From Opitutaceae bacterium (GTDB lineage Bacteria; Verrucomicrobiota; Verrucomicrobiia; Opitutales; Opitutaceae), in contig JAUSID010000141.1 of assembly GCA_030648295.1 (NCBI GenBank), forward strand, positions 36,726-100,725: a DNA stretch of 64,000 nt, given 5' to 3'. Shown here piece after piece: positions 9,429 to 19,733 of this stretch. The translations under genes were made by a program, and so were the position numbers. Each line of letters starts with the position of its first letter. The stretch's first letter is position 1. The notes under the pieces were generated by a model. The model was not told the origin of the DNA and did no database searches. It worked only from the letters and a program-made list of their open reading frames with translations.

Positions 9429-9530
9429 GATCCGACTTCGTAGCAGCCGAGGTGGCGAGGCTGGAAAACTCGGTTCACCATCCGGTGAATGGAGCCGCGG
9501 CGCCCCCGCCGCGGATGTGAGCACAACGTT
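9429..9530. repeat. Family E dispersed repeat, copy 2
   Basis: Second copy of the ~100-bp repeat at 7762-7862: CGTAGCAGCCGAGGTGGCGA, then the CACCATCCGGTGAATGGAG stretch and the CCGCGG...CCGCGG palindrome. The rest of 9290-9710 holds only the upstream region of the FG-GAP gene and the leader of csbD; no other gene is seen. Confidence 0.85.
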
Positions 9531-9710
9531 CTACCGTCGGACGCGGCGAGGGCGCCGCGTCTCCAGTGAACGATCGTCGTGCGAGTTTAACTGCATCGTT
9601 CCGGCTTCGGCCAACGCACGATCGATTCCCGTCCAGGCGCGGAACTCGGAGGATCATCCCGGGTCGGTCCTTCCGCGTCGCAATTAGCTAAACGCGAGAA
9701 AAAAAACATC

Positions 9711-9890
9711 ATGAGGACGAGCACGAAAGACAGAGTCAGCGGCATCGCCAAACAAGCCAGTGGCAAGGCGAAGATCGCCGCCGGTCGCGCGACCGGCAAT
9801 ACCCGCGTCAGAGCCCGGGGCCACGCCGAACGGATTGCCGGCAAGGTGCAGAAAAAAATGGGTGACCGCGAACGCGCCCGCGGCCGCTAA
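9711..9890 (+). CDS. CsbD family stress protein
   Basis: A 59-aa, highly basic and hydrophilic protein of the CsbD family (KDRVSGIAKQASGKAKIAAG, AERIAGKVQKKMGD). The pattern VxGxAKqxxGKxK...GkvQkk and the length of about 60 aa are diagnostic. CsbD proteins are general-stress proteins of unknown biochemical role, under sigma-B control in Bacillus. The ATG follows an A-rich leader (GCGAGAAAAAAAACATC) with only a weak ribosome-binding site. A strong terminator starts 22 bp after the stop, so it is a single-gene transcript. Confidence 0.85.
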   Translation: MRTSTKDRVSGIAKQASGKAKIAAGRATGNTRVRARGHAERIAGKVQKKMGDRERARGR

Positions 9891-9911
9891 CCATCGCGCC
9901 GGTTGGAGTCG

Positions 9912-9939
9912 GCCGCGCTCGTGGAGCGCGGCTTTTTTT
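9912..9939 (+). terminator. Intrinsic terminator after csbD-like gene
   Basis: The stem GCCGCGCTC / GAGCGCGGC with loop GTG is followed by seven T. Confidence 0.9.
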
Positions 9940-10035
9940 CCTGCGGACGTCCGGCGGCGCAGTTCAGTCGCACCCGCCCCGATTCGCGCTCCGCGCTTGT
10001 GGACGGACGGGCACTGCCGCTATCAACGGCATCGC

Positions 10036-11430
10036 ATGAAAAGGATCACCCCTCCGCTCCGCGCGCTTCTCCTTGGCTTCGTGGCCATGCTGCCATTGAG
10101 CGGCGGTGCCGCGCAAAATCCGGACCGCGCCCCCGTCGTGATCCTGATCAGCGTCGATGGCCTCGCGGCGTTTCATCTCAACGATCCCCGCAGCGACATC
10201 CCCACGATTCGCTGGATGGCGGAAAACGGCGCGCGCGCGGAGCGCATGCAGACTTCGTTTCCCAGCGTGACGTGGCCCACGCACACGAGTCTCGTCACGG
10301 GAGTCCGGCCCGGGCGCCATGGCGTGCTCGCAAACAGCTATTACGATCGCGAGCAGAACAAGAAGGTTCCGCTGATCATGGATCCGCTGTTCGACAAAGA
10401 GGAGCTGGTGAAAGTACCGACGATTTATGACGTCGCCCACCTCGCGGGGTTGAAGACGGCGGGAGTCAACTGGCCGGCCAGCCGCAACGCCCGGCACCTC
10501 GACTGGCAGATGCCCGATGTCGGCGACGGCGCAATCCACGCGCGCTCGACGACGCCGTCGCTGCTGGCCGAACTGAAAGCGAGGGGAATTCCGGTCGAGC
10601 AGCAGCCGGAGTGGGTCAAGGCGCCCGCCGGCAAAGCGATGCGCGACTGGCTGTATACGCGGGTGGCGGAGCACATCCTGCGCACGCATCGCCCCAACGT
10701 GCTGGTCATTCACCTCGTGACGGTCGACTCGTTCGCCCACCAGAACGGCGGCCGGAGCCCGGAGGTAGCCTGGGCCTGCAACGACTCCGATCATCGGATA
10801 CGCGAGCTGGTCGAAACGGTGAAGGCGGCGGGACTCGCGGACCGGACGACATTCTTTGTCACCGCCGACCACGGCTTCGCCGACTACACGAAGAATATCA
10901 ACCCGAACGTGCTCCTCCGTGAGAAGGGCTGGCTCAAGACGGCCGGCAACGCCATCGTCGAAAGCAAGGTTCATTTCCTCGCGGAAGGCGGCGCGGGGTT
11001 CTTCTACATCCGCGACCGGGCCCAGCGGGAAACGATCATGGCCGAACTCGTGTCGGCGCTGAAAGCGGTCGAGGGCATCGAGGCGGTGATTCCATCCGGC
11101 GAGTTCGCCAGTGTCGGCCACGTCACGGCCGACCAGAATCCGCACGAGCCCGACGTCATGGTGGCGGCAGCCGCGGGTTACTCGTTCGCCGAGAGTCCAG
11201 CGTCGAAGGAATTGATCGTTCCCACCGGCGCGGTGAAAGGCACGCATGGCAATCACCCGGACAATCCGCTCCTGGATGCGACGTTCGTCGCGTGGGGCGC
11301 GGCGATCAAACCCGGAGCGAAGCTCGGCGCCATTCGCAATATCGACGTCGCGCCGACGATGGCCGCGGTCCTGGGATTGAAAATGGAAAACGTCGAGGGC
11401 CGGGTCCTGACGGAGATCCTGAAGAAATAG
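10036..11430 (+). CDS. Secreted alkaline phosphatase/nucleotide pyrophosphatase-family phosphodiesterase
   Basis: 464 aa. The start at 10036 gives a signal peptide (MKRITPPLRALLLGFVAML). The protein belongs to the type I phosphodiesterase/NPP branch of the alkaline phosphatase superfamily. The first metal Asp is in ISVDGL, the Thr nucleophile is in PSVTWPTHTSLVTG, and further ligands are in HLVTVDSFAHQ, FVTADHGF and GTHGNHP. The size fits bacterial NPPs (400-480 aa). It should hydrolyse phosphodiester or phosphonate esters in the periplasm using two zinc ions. It stands alone between the csbD terminator and a repeat cluster. Confidence 0.88.
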   Translation: MKRITPPLRALLLGFVAMLPLSGGAAQNPDRAPVVILISVDGLAAFHLNDPRSDIPTIRWMAENGARAERMQTSFPSVTWPTHTSLVTGVRPGRHGVLANSYYDREQNKKVPLIMDPLFDKEELVKVPTIYDVAHLAGLKTAGVNWPASRNARHLDWQMPDVGDGAIHARSTTPSLLAELKARGIPVEQQPEWVKAPAGKAMRDWLYTRVAEHILRTHRPNVLVIHLVTVDSFAHQNGGRSPEVAWACNDSDHRIRELVETVKAAGLADRTTFFVTADHGFADYTKNINPNVLLREKGWLKTAGNAIVESKVHFLAEGGAGFFYIRDRAQRETIMAELVSALKAVEGIEAVIPSGEFASVGHVTADQNPHEPDVMVAAAAGYSFAESPASKELIVPTGAVKGTHGNHPDNPLLDATFVAWGAAIKPGAKLGAIRNIDVAPTMAAVLGLKMENVEGRVLTEILKK

Positions 11431-11433
11431 CCC

Positions 11434-11660
11434 CTGGGAGCGCGGGCGTCCCGCCCGCAATGCCTTTCGATCGCCCGGGGTTCGACCGGCCCTTCACTCT
11501 GTTCAGCATGACGCCAACCCGTGTAGCGGAACGCGTAAGCGTTTCGACTTTCCGAATGCCATTCGGCGAAACCCGCCAGAGGCGGGCAAGCGTTTACCCG
11601 CCTTCGGCGGGCTCACGCGTTCCGCTACCTGTAGCGACGAACGCCCGCGAGTCGACTCGC
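11434..11660. repeat. Family A palindrome plus long GTAGCGGAACGCG inverted repeat
   Basis: A family A palindrome lies 4 bp after the phosphodiesterase stop (11434-11459). It is followed by a hairpin structure whose outer arms are GTAGCGGAACGCGTAAGCG (from about 11523) and CTCACGCGTTCCGCTAC (to about 11631), containing a smaller CCCGCC...GGCGGG element. No gene is seen between 11431 and 11712. Confidence 0.75.
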
Positions 11661-11712
11661 CGCGTCAATGATTCATCGGCTCGCTGGCCGCGCGCCGCAA
11701 TGAAAGCTGCCG

Positions 11713-12156
11713 CTACAGCGGCACCTCGTGGTACTCGAGCGCCCATTCCTTCATGTAGCGCACGTGCACGGGCACGATTCGGTACACGATTAGCGCCGGG
11801 TTGGTGATGGAACCGAGATATTGGCGGAGCAGCGGATTCGCGTCCCAAATTGATTGCAGCAGGGCGGAATCCGTCAGCACTTCCGCCGTGCCGGTGATCC
11901 GGACCTGGTTGTGACCCTCGTCGAGATAACACAGTTCGACCCGGGAGTTGGCCGCGATTTCGGCGGTCTTGTGATACATCCGCAGGTTGGCGACGTAGAC
12001 GACGAATCCATCGGTTCGCACCGGCGACACCGGCCGCACCCGCGGCTGCGCCCCGTCGCTCGTCGCCAGCATCGGGAACTTGGCCAAACGCATCGTCGCC
12101 TGGGCCAGCGCGCCGAGTTCTTCCGGGGGAATCGGCCTCGTTTCGGGTCGGTCCAT
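11713..12156 (-). CDS. Pyridoxamine 5'-phosphate oxidase-like flavin-binding protein
   Basis: 147 aa with the split-beta-barrel pattern of the PNPOx-like family: MLATSDGAQPRVRPVSPV near the start (the typical first strand), then VYVANLRMYHKTAEIAANSRVELCY and VRITGTAEVL. Members bind FMN or F420 and act as small reductases or general-stress proteins. The N-terminal RPIPPEELGALAQATMRLAKF is a helix preceding the barrel. It is transcribed in the same direction as the YchJ-like gene upstream (54 bp gap), so the two may be cotranscribed. The specific reaction is unknown. Confidence 0.75.
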   Translation of the reverse strand: MDRPETRPIPPEELGALAQATMRLAKFPMLATSDGAQPRVRPVSPVRTDGFVVYVANLRMYHKTAEIAANSRVELCYLDEGHNQVRITGTAEVLTDSALLQSIWDANPLLRQYLGSITNPALIVYRIVPVHVRYMKEWALEYHEVPL

Positions 12157-12210
12157 GATGGAATCAGACGAGTCGCGCGGAATTGCGGCCGGGAAAAACG
12201 CAACTGCCGC

Positions 12211-12726
12211 TCAACGTCCGCAGCAGTGTTTGTACTTCTTGCCGCTGCCACAGGGGCACGGATCGTTGCGACCGACCTTCGGATGCGACGACTTGATCGG
12301 CGGTGGGCCGGTGCGAACCGCCCGCGTGTATAACCAGCGGCCGTCCTGCCGGACGAACTCGGCCTTTTCCTGCAACGCCTGCTCGGCGTCTCCATCCTGA
12401 TAATACGCGCTGAAATCCACGAACGCCGTGTCGGGCTTCAACCCGGCCTCGTGCGCATGCACCACCAGCCGCGTCCAGGTGATGTTCGCGGCGTCGGTTT
12501 CCTCCCGGTACGGCTGGCGCGACGTCGGCAGGTAGGTGCGGTGCAGATGCCGGTAATCGCGCACCACGTGCGCGGTGAACCGCGACCGCATGAGTTCCTC
12601 CGCCGTCGCGGGCACGCGTTTTTGTTCCAGCACCGGACCGCAACATTCGCCGAAAGTTCGGCCGCTGCCGCAGGGGCAGGGCGAGTCGGCGGTGGGCAGC
12701 GGCGGAACGGCGGGCGTCGGGCTCAT
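12211..12726 (-). CDS. YchJ family protein with two SEC-C motifs
   Basis: 171 aa. A zinc-binding SEC-C motif lies at each end: [13 protein letters not shown] (about 17-29) and [13 protein letters not shown] (about 157-169). The central domain is the NTF2-like YchJ middle domain ([41 protein letters not shown]). This is the standard architecture of YchJ/UPF0225 proteins; their role is unknown, possibly protein-protein contact through the zinc motifs. The size matches the family. Confidence 0.88.
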   Translation of the reverse strand: MSPTPAVPPLPTADSPCPCGSGRTFGECCGPVLEQKRVPATAEELMRSRFTAHVVRDYRHLHRTYLPTSRQPYREETDAANITWTRLVVHAHEAGLKPDTAFVDFSAYYQDGDAEQALQEKAEFVRQDGRWLYTRAVRTGPPPIKSSHPKVGRNDPCPCGSGKKYKHCCGR

Positions 12727-12883
12727 GGTGCAAACGGAGGCAAGTGGCTGACCATCAGGCGAGCTCGAATTCGTCCCCGCCGTCCCGGCCCGCCGGACCG
12801 GGAACGACCGGGCCGCCGGTCGGTCTGTCGCACGTTAACGGGGGCACAATGTCTCCGCCATTAACAACTGGGAGGACATCGTC

Positions 12884-13087
12884 ATGCTCAAGTGGGCTCT
12901 TATTGCATTCATCGTCGCCATCATTGCTGGCGCGCTCGGGTTTACGGGCGTCGCCGGCGCCGCCGCTGGAATCGCGAAGTTCCTGTTCTTCGCCTTCCTC
13001 GTGCTCTTCGTGATCATGCTGATCGCAGGGCTCGCGGCGGGGCGCAAGGTCTCGACCACCGTCAGGGATACGATCGACAGGCCATAG
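12884..13087 (+). CDS. DUF1328 (YtjA-like) small membrane protein
   Basis: 67 aa with two hydrophobic helices ([20 protein letters not shown] and [20 protein letters not shown]). The WAliffivAliagllGFgGvA pattern is typical of DUF1328. The protein resides in the inner membrane with unknown function and is often stress-associated. A strong Shine-Dalgarno, GGAGG at 12871-12875, sits 8 bp before the ATG. An intrinsic terminator lies 16 bp downstream, so the transcript is monocistronic and probably well expressed. Confidence 0.9.
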   Translation: MLKWALIAFIVAIIAGALGFTGVAGAAAGIAKFLFFAFLVLFVIMLIAGLAAGRKVSTTVRDTIDRP

Positions 13088-13103
13088 TTTAATCAGGCAA
13101 CGC

Positions 13104-13159
13104 GAGAGAACGGACGCGGGGCGCTCCGAATTTCCGGCCCCGTTCCGTTCTCTTTTTTT
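13104..13159 (+). terminator. Intrinsic terminator after DUF1328 gene
   Basis: The left arm AGAGAACGGACGCGGGG pairs with the right arm CCCCGTTCCGTTCTCT with a one-base slip, followed by a T run. Confidence 0.85.
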
Positions 13160-13164
13160 GTGCC

Positions 13165-13410
13165 CGCGGGCTCGGGCCGGATGCCAATGCCGTTGTCCTG
13201 AAACCACAGCCGGATGCCGTTCGGCGTGCGCTCGAAACCGACGCGCACGCGCGGCCGCGCGCTGGGCGGCACAAACTTGACCGCGTTGCTGAGTAAATTG
13301 GGCGTAACCGCGCATCGCGCGCACCGGCGCCCGCAGATCGTGCGAGACGCTGTAGGAAATTTTCCGAATCGCCGTCTCGCCAAATCTTCCTTTCACTGCG
13401 CGACTCTCAT
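13165..13410 (-). pseudogene. Collapsed sensor histidine kinase (H-box fused to N/G1 boxes)
   Basis: The minus strand reads a HisKA phospho-acceptor helix (ISYSVSHDLRAPVRAMRGYA) that switches frame directly into the ATP-binding N box (NLLSNAVKFVPP) and G1 box (WFQDNGIGI). In an intact kinase about 70-80 residues separate the H and N boxes. Here they are missing and the junction is out of frame. The sequence after G1 degenerates (F and G2 boxes absent), and no sensor domain or start lies upstream. It is a deletion relic of a phytochrome-like/hybrid histidine kinase, placed between the DUF1328 terminator and the ytfQ-like promoter. Confidence 0.75.
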
Positions 13411-13420
13411 TCTCCCCATA

Positions 13421-14371
13421 ATGAACCGTCCACGTTTCCCCCTGTTCGCCCTCGCCTTGCTGGCCGGGGTCGCCCTCATTGGATGCAGTAAATCCGCCCC
13501 GAAGCTTCGCGTCGGCTTCGCCCAGACCGGTGCCGAGAGCGCGTGGCGCACGGCCAATTCCGAATCAATGAAGTCGGAAGCGGCCAAACGCGGGATTGAG
13601 CTCAAATTCTCCGACGCCCAGGGCAAGCAGGAGAACCAGATTCGCGCGATCCGTTCCTTCATCGCCCAGGGCGTCGACGCCATCGTGGTCGCGCCGATCG
13701 TGGAGACCGGATGGGACCCGGTGTTGCGGGAAGCGAAGCAAGCGAAAATCCCGGTCATCCTCACCGATCGGACGATTCAAACCTCCGACGAATCGCTCTA
13801 TGTGTGCTTCATCGGTTCGGATTTCTACGAGGAAGGGCGGATGGCGGCGAACTGGCTGGCGAAACACGTCGACGGCAAGGGCAACATCGTCGAACTCCAG
13901 GGCACGCCCGGCTCCGCCCCGGCCAACGAGCGGCGCAAGGCTTTCGCCGATGGGATCGCCAAGTTCCCCGGGTTGAAAATCATCGACTCGCAGAGCGGCA
14001 ACTTCGAACGCAGCACCGGCAAGCAGGTGATGCAGGCCTTCCTCAAGAAGCACGGCAAGGCGATGAACATCGTGTATGCACATAATGACGACATGGCGCT
14101 CGGTGCCGCGCAGGCGATCGAGGAAGCCGGGCTCAAGCCCGGCAAAGACATCGTGCTGGTGAGCATCGACGCGATCGGCGAGGCGGTGAAGGCGGTCGCG
14201 GAAGGCCGGCTCAACTGCACGGTCGAGTGTTCGCCGCTCTTCGGCCCGAAGGTGTACGACACGATCGAGAAAATCCGCGCCGGTGAGAAGGTCCCGAAGA
14301 AGTCCTTCAACCAGGACGAACTCTTCGACTCGACCAACGCCGCCGCGGCCCTGCCGACCCGCAAGTACTGA
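13421..14371 (+). CDS. ytfQ: YtfQ-like sugar ABC transporter substrate-binding lipoprotein
   Basis: 316 aa. The start at 13421 gives a lipoprotein signal with lipobox LIGC (FPLFALALLAGVALIGC), so the protein is anchored at the membrane. The mature part is a periplasmic-binding-protein type 1 fold with strong resemblance to E. coli YtfQ: LRVGFAQTGAESAWRTAN, GKQENQIRAIRSFIAQGVDA, PIVETGWDPVLREAK, DRTI, IVYAHNDDMALGA. YtfQ binds galactofuranose (and galactopyranose). The ATPase and two permeases of the same system lie 1.8 kb downstream, after a glycoside hydrolase and a repeat region. E. coli YtfQ has a cleaved signal; here a lipid anchor replaces it. Confidence 0.88.
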   Translation: MNRPRFPLFALALLAGVALIGCSKSAPKLRVGFAQTGAESAWRTANSESMKSEAAKRGIELKFSDAQGKQENQIRAIRSFIAQGVDAIVVAPIVETGWDPVLREAKQAKIPVILTDRTIQTSDESLYVCFIGSDFYEEGRMAANWLAKHVDGKGNIVELQGTPGSAPANERRKAFADGIAKFPGLKIIDSQSGNFERSTGKQVMQAFLKKHGKAMNIVYAHNDDMALGAAQAIEEAGLKPGKDIVLVSIDAIGEAVKAVAEGRLNCTVECSPLFGPKVYDTIEKIRAGEKVPKKSFNQDELFDSTNAAAALPTRKY

Positions 14372-14532
14372 CGCTTCGCGTCCGGATTCCGTTCGCGGCG
14401 CCAGCGGCGGCTCGGAACCGGGGCCGGATTCCAAGCCGCCGGCACCGCGGCACGGCTCATCGGAGCCGGACTCGTATTCGCCGCCCCACCCTTTCCCCCC
14501 TCTGCCCCGCTTCGCTCCGGTTTCCAAATTCC

Positions 14533-15663
14533 ATGGTCATCTCCCTTCCCCGACTTCGCACCGCCGGTTGCCGCGCGGCGCTGTTCGTCGCGCTGACGAT
14601 TTCCGCCGTCGCGGCACCGGCGGCACGCTGGTCCGAGGCGCAGGCGCACGCCTGGATGAAGGGCCGGCCGTATCTGGCGGGCGGAAACTACCTGCCCAGC
14701 ACCGCGATCAACCAGCTCGAGATGTGGCAGCCGGACACGTTCGATCCGGCAACCATCGACCGGGAACTCGGCTGGGCGCAGGACATCGGGTTCAATTGCA
14801 TGCGGGTGTTCCTCCACAACCTGCCGTGGCGCGATGACCCGAAAGGCTTCCTGCAGCGCGTGGACACGTTTCTCGGCCTGGCGGAGAAGCACCGGGTCTC
14901 GGTTCTGCTGGTGTTTTTCGACGCCTGCTGGGACCCGTATCCACGAAGTGGACCGCAACGCCCGCCCAAGCCCCATGTGCACAACTCGGGCTGGGTGCAG
15001 AGTCCCGGGCTCGAACTGCTGATGAACGGCCGGGCGCATGGCGAACTCGAGGCCTACGTGAAGGATGTCCTCACCCGGTTCAAGGACGACCGCCGGATCC
15101 TCGGCTGGGATCTTTTCAACGAGCCGAACAACCCCAACGCGAGTGCCTACGGCACGATCGAGACGCCCTACAAGCCGGAGTATGGCATGATCCTTTTGAA
15201 GGAGGCGTTTCGCTGGGCGCGTGAAATCAACCCCACCCAGCCGCTGACTGCCGGCCCCTGGGAAGGCGACTGGACGCCGGGAAAACAGAGCCCGATCAAC
15301 GCGTACATGCTCGAGAACTCCGACCTGATCTCGTTTCACTGTTACGATCCGCTGGACAAAATGCGCGCACGCATCGAGCTGCTCGAAAAGCTGGGCCGGC
15401 CGATGCTGTGCACCGAGTTCATGGCGCGTCCGCAAGGCAGCCGCTTCGAAACGCATTTGCCGCTGCTGAAGCAGAAAAACGTCGCCGCCGTCGCCTGGGG
15501 CTTCATCGCGGGCAAGAGCCAGACCAATTATCCGTGGGACTCGTGGAAGAAAGTCTACACCGCCGAGCCGCCGGAATGGTTTCACGATGTGCTGCGCGCC
15601 GATGGCAGCGCGTACAAACCCGACGAGGTCGCGTTCCTGCAGCGGCTGCTGCGGCCGCAATAG
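14533..15663 (+). CDS. Secreted cellulase-fold (GH5-like/clan A) glycoside hydrolase
   Basis: 376 aa with a signal peptide (AALFVALTISAVAAPAA). It is a TIM-barrel glycoside hydrolase: the acid/base Glu is in GWDLFNEPNN (about residue 197) and the nucleophile Glu in MLCTEFMARP (about 295), the clan-A arrangement. Other landmarks are NYLPSTAINQLEMW, GFNCMRVFLHNLPW, LLVFFDACWD, and a late WGFIAGKSQTNYPWDSW. Such sequences are often labelled 1,4-beta-xylanase, but activity is unproven. It sits between the binding protein and the ATPase genes of a YtfQRT/YjfF-type importer, suggesting it releases the sugar that the transporter takes up. Confidence 0.78.
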   Translation: MVISLPRLRTAGCRAALFVALTISAVAAPAARWSEAQAHAWMKGRPYLAGGNYLPSTAINQLEMWQPDTFDPATIDRELGWAQDIGFNCMRVFLHNLPWRDDPKGFLQRVDTFLGLAEKHRVSVLLVFFDACWDPYPRSGPQRPPKPHVHNSGWVQSPGLELLMNGRAHGELEAYVKDVLTRFKDDRRILGWDLFNEPNNPNASAYGTIETPYKPEYGMILLKEAFRWAREINPTQPLTAGPWEGDWTPGKQSPINAYMLENSDLISFHCYDPLDKMRARIELLEKLGRPMLCTEFMARPQGSRFETHLPLLKQKNVAAVAWGFIAGKSQTNYPWDSWKKVYTAEPPEWFHDVLRADGSAYKPDEVAFLQRLLRPQ

Positions 15664-15779
15664 CCGACGGGTCGGCGAAGCCGCAGGGCAATCGCGAATC
15701 GCCCCGAACACGCGCTGATTTCTAAGCGGACTAAACAAAACCGAAGCGCGCTGCCGCTCCGCCCCAGCCGGAACGATGC

Positions 15780-16056
15780 AGTCGGAGTGCTGTTTCGGTC
15801 CGAAATCGAATCCACTGAAAGGTGGAGCGGTCTGCTGGCCAGCACTCTGCTGTCCAGCAGAGCCAACGCGCATGAATCGTTCACTCGAAAAAAGCGGCTT
15901 GAGGAGTCCCTCGACAGGCTCGGGACCCTGAGCCCGTCGAACGGGCAAGCCGCTCCACCTCGACTGCATGACTACGGCTCAGCTGGTTTATCCGAAACTT
16001 CCCCTCCCGGATTGGTTTTCATTCGCGTCCATTCGCGTTCATTCGCGGTTAAACCG
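15780..16056. repeat. Dispersed repeats between hydrolase and ytfR
   Basis: No gene is seen in 15664-16157 except the leader of ytfR. It contains an inverted repeat AGGTGGAGCGG (15820) / CCGCTCCACCT (15949), a unit CCCTCGACAGGCTCGGGACC also found at 29102, and a run of the CATTCGCGT motif at about 16018-16048. The run resembles a direct repeat that is widespread in Verrucomicrobiota genomes. Confidence 0.7.
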
Positions 16057-16157
16057 AATTGGCCGGGCTACGCCCGTTTCAAGGTCATGACATCACAATT
16101 TCTCCACCGGTTTTTTTGGCGTTTGGAATTTCGCGATTTGTGATTTCGCATCCTGCT

Positions 16158-17674
<1,517 letters not shown>

Positions 17675-17678
<4 letters not shown>

Positions 17679-18694
17679 ACCCCGCCGAGTCATCCCGTCC
17701 CCGGCGTCCGCTCTCGCCGCTCGTCTGGCTCTGCCTTGGCCTGACCGCGCTCGTGCTGTGGAACGTGGTCAGCAATCCCGCGTTTCTCGCCGTGACGTTG
17801 CGCGACGGCCATGTGTACGGCGTTCCGATCGACATCTTCACCCAGGCGTCACGCACGATGCTCGTGGCCCTCGGCATGACGCTCGTGATCGCGACCGGCG
17901 GCGTCGATCTTTCGGTCGGCTCAGTCGTCGCGATCGCCGGCGCCGTGTGTGCGTTGACTCTCGGTCACGGGGCCGGGCTGCCGCTGACAATCGCGGCGGC
18001 GATCGCCGTCGGGGCGGCCGCCGGCGCGGTCAATGGGCTGCTCGTGGCGCGCCTCGCGATCCAGCCCATCGTGGCGACACTCATCCTGATGGTCGCAGGC
18101 CGCGGCATCGCCCAGCTTCTATCCGGCGGCCAGGTGCTGATCATCGCGGACAAGAGCTTCGAGTTTCTCGCCAACGGGTTCGTGCTCGGCCTGCCGTTCG
18201 CGCCGCTGCTCGTCGCGGCGCTGTTCCTGGCCGCGCACCTGGCGCTGCGCCGTTCCGCCCTGGGACTCTTCATCGAAGCCGCCGGCGACAACGAAACCGC
18301 CAGTCGTTTCGCCGGTCTCGCCGCGGCGCGAATCAAGTGGCTCGTCTACGTGTTCAGCGGCGCGTGTGCCGGCCTCGCCGGTGTGCTGACCGCGTCCAAC
18401 ATTCGCGCGGCCGACGCCAACCGCGCCGGTGAAAACGCCGAACTGGACGCGATCTTCGCCGTCGTCGTCGGCGGCACGGCTCTGACGGGCGGCCGGTTTT
18501 CCATCCTCGGCACGTTTCTCGGCGCGCTCCTGATCCAGACTCTCGCGACCACGATGTACTATCGTGGCGTCCCGCCGGCGGTCGCGCCGGTGCCGAAGGC
18601 GCTGCTCATCGTCGCCGTGTCGCTGCTCCAGTCGGAGAAACTGCGCAACCGCATCTCGGCGCTCTGGCGCAAACCGCGAAAGGTGGCCGCATGA
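17675..18694 (+). CDS. ytfT: YtfT-like sugar ABC transporter permease
   Basis: 339 aa, a BPD_transp_2 family inner-membrane permease with about nine hydrophobic helices. Family landmarks: TMLVALGMTLVIATGGVDLS (a diagnostic loop), VGSVVAIAGAV, PIVATLILMVAGRGIAQLL, and VVGGTALTGGRFSILGTFLG. The start overlaps the ATPase stop (ATGA) and the stop overlaps the next permease start, so translation is coupled. The basic C-terminal tail LRNRISALWRKPRK is expected on the cytoplasmic side. It forms a heterodimeric channel with the YjfF-like protein. Confidence 0.87.
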
Positions 18695-19665
18695 TTGCCC
18701 GCTCGCTCTCCACCCGCTACCTGCCGCTGATTGCGACCAGCGGGATTTTCCTCGTGCTGTTCATCACCGCCTCGGTGTTGAATGAGGGATTCTTCTCCGG
18801 CCGCGTGATCGTGAATCTGCTCTCCGACAATGCGTTTCTCGGCATTGCCGCGGTGGGCATGACGCTCGTGATCTTTTCCGGAGGCATCGATCTGTCCGTC
18901 GGCTCGGTCATCGGGTTCACCTCGATTTTCAGCGCGACGATAATCGCGGGCCACGGCGTGCACCCGGCCATCGCCTGGATCGCGGCCGTGATTCTCGGCG
19001 CGCTGCTCGGCGCGGCGATGGGCACGCTCATTCACGTTTTCGAGCTGCCTCCATTCCTGGTCACGCTCGCCGGTATGTTCCTCGCGCGCGGTTCCGCGTT
19101 CTGGCTCAACACCGAGTCAGTCGGAATCTCGCATCCGTGGTACGATGGTCTTTCGAACTTCGCGCTGTCGCTGGGCCCAATCCAGGTTTCCGCCGCCGCG
19201 CTGTTGCTGCTCGCGACCGCGCTCGCCGGCTACGTGGTGGCGCACCACACGCGTTTCGGCCGCAACCTGCTCGCGATCGGTGGCAGCGAACAATCGGCGC
19301 TGCTGATGGGACTGCCTGTCGGCGCGGCGAAGATCGCGGTCTACACTGTCAACAGCGCCTGCGCCGCTTTCGCCGGATTGGTGGCGACGCTCTACACGGG
19401 CTCGGGCAATCCGAGCATGGGCATCGGACTGGAACTCGATGCGATCGCCGTCGTGGTAATCGGTGGCACGTTGCTCACCGGCGGCCGCGGACATCTTTTT
19501 GGCACGGTGCTCGGGCTGCTGATTTTCGGAACGATCCAGGCCGCGATTCTGTTCGACGGCCGGCTGAGCTCGTGGTGGATGCGGATCGTGGTGGGCGCGC
19601 TGCTCCTCGTGTTCATCCTGCTCCAGCGGCTGTTGGTCCGCGGTGAAACTCGCGCGGGGCATTGA
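18691..19665 (+). CDS. yjfF: YjfF-like sugar ABC transporter permease
   Basis: 324 aa, second permease of the importer. It carries AVGMTLVIFSGGIDLSVGSV, FLVTLAGMFLARGSAFWLN (the YjfF-like position), and VVVIGGTLLTGGRGHLFGTV. It overlaps the upstream permease by ATGA, the same gene order as E. coli ytfQ-ytfR-ytfT-yjfF. It is the last gene of the operon. Fusion or loss of one permease is common in this family, but here both are complete. Confidence 0.87.
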   Translation: MIARSLSTRYLPLIATSGIFLVLFITASVLNEGFFSGRVIVNLLSDNAFLGIAAVGMTLVIFSGGIDLSVGSVIGFTSIFSATIIAGHGVHPAIAWIAAVILGALLGAAMGTLIHVFELPPFLVTLAGMFLARGSAFWLNTESVGISHPWYDGLSNFALSLGPIQVSAAALLLLATALAGYVVAHHTRFGRNLLAIGGSEQSALLMGLPVGAAKIAVYTVNSACAAFAGLVATLYTGSGNPSMGIGLELDAIAVVVIGGTLLTGGRGHLFGTVLGLLIFGTIQAAILFDGRLSSWWMRIVVGALLLVFILLQRLLVRGETRAGH

Positions 19666-19733
19666 CGCGCCCGCGGCGGTGGGAGCACGGCGAAGCGAAA
19701 TCTCCCCGCGGCGGTGTCGGCTCGACAAAACGG

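Noticed and set aside
9290..9526. Upstream extension of the FG-GAP frame with a Cys/Arg-rich start
   Set aside because: The extension is translated family E repeat, also seen at 7762; the signal peptide starts at 9289.
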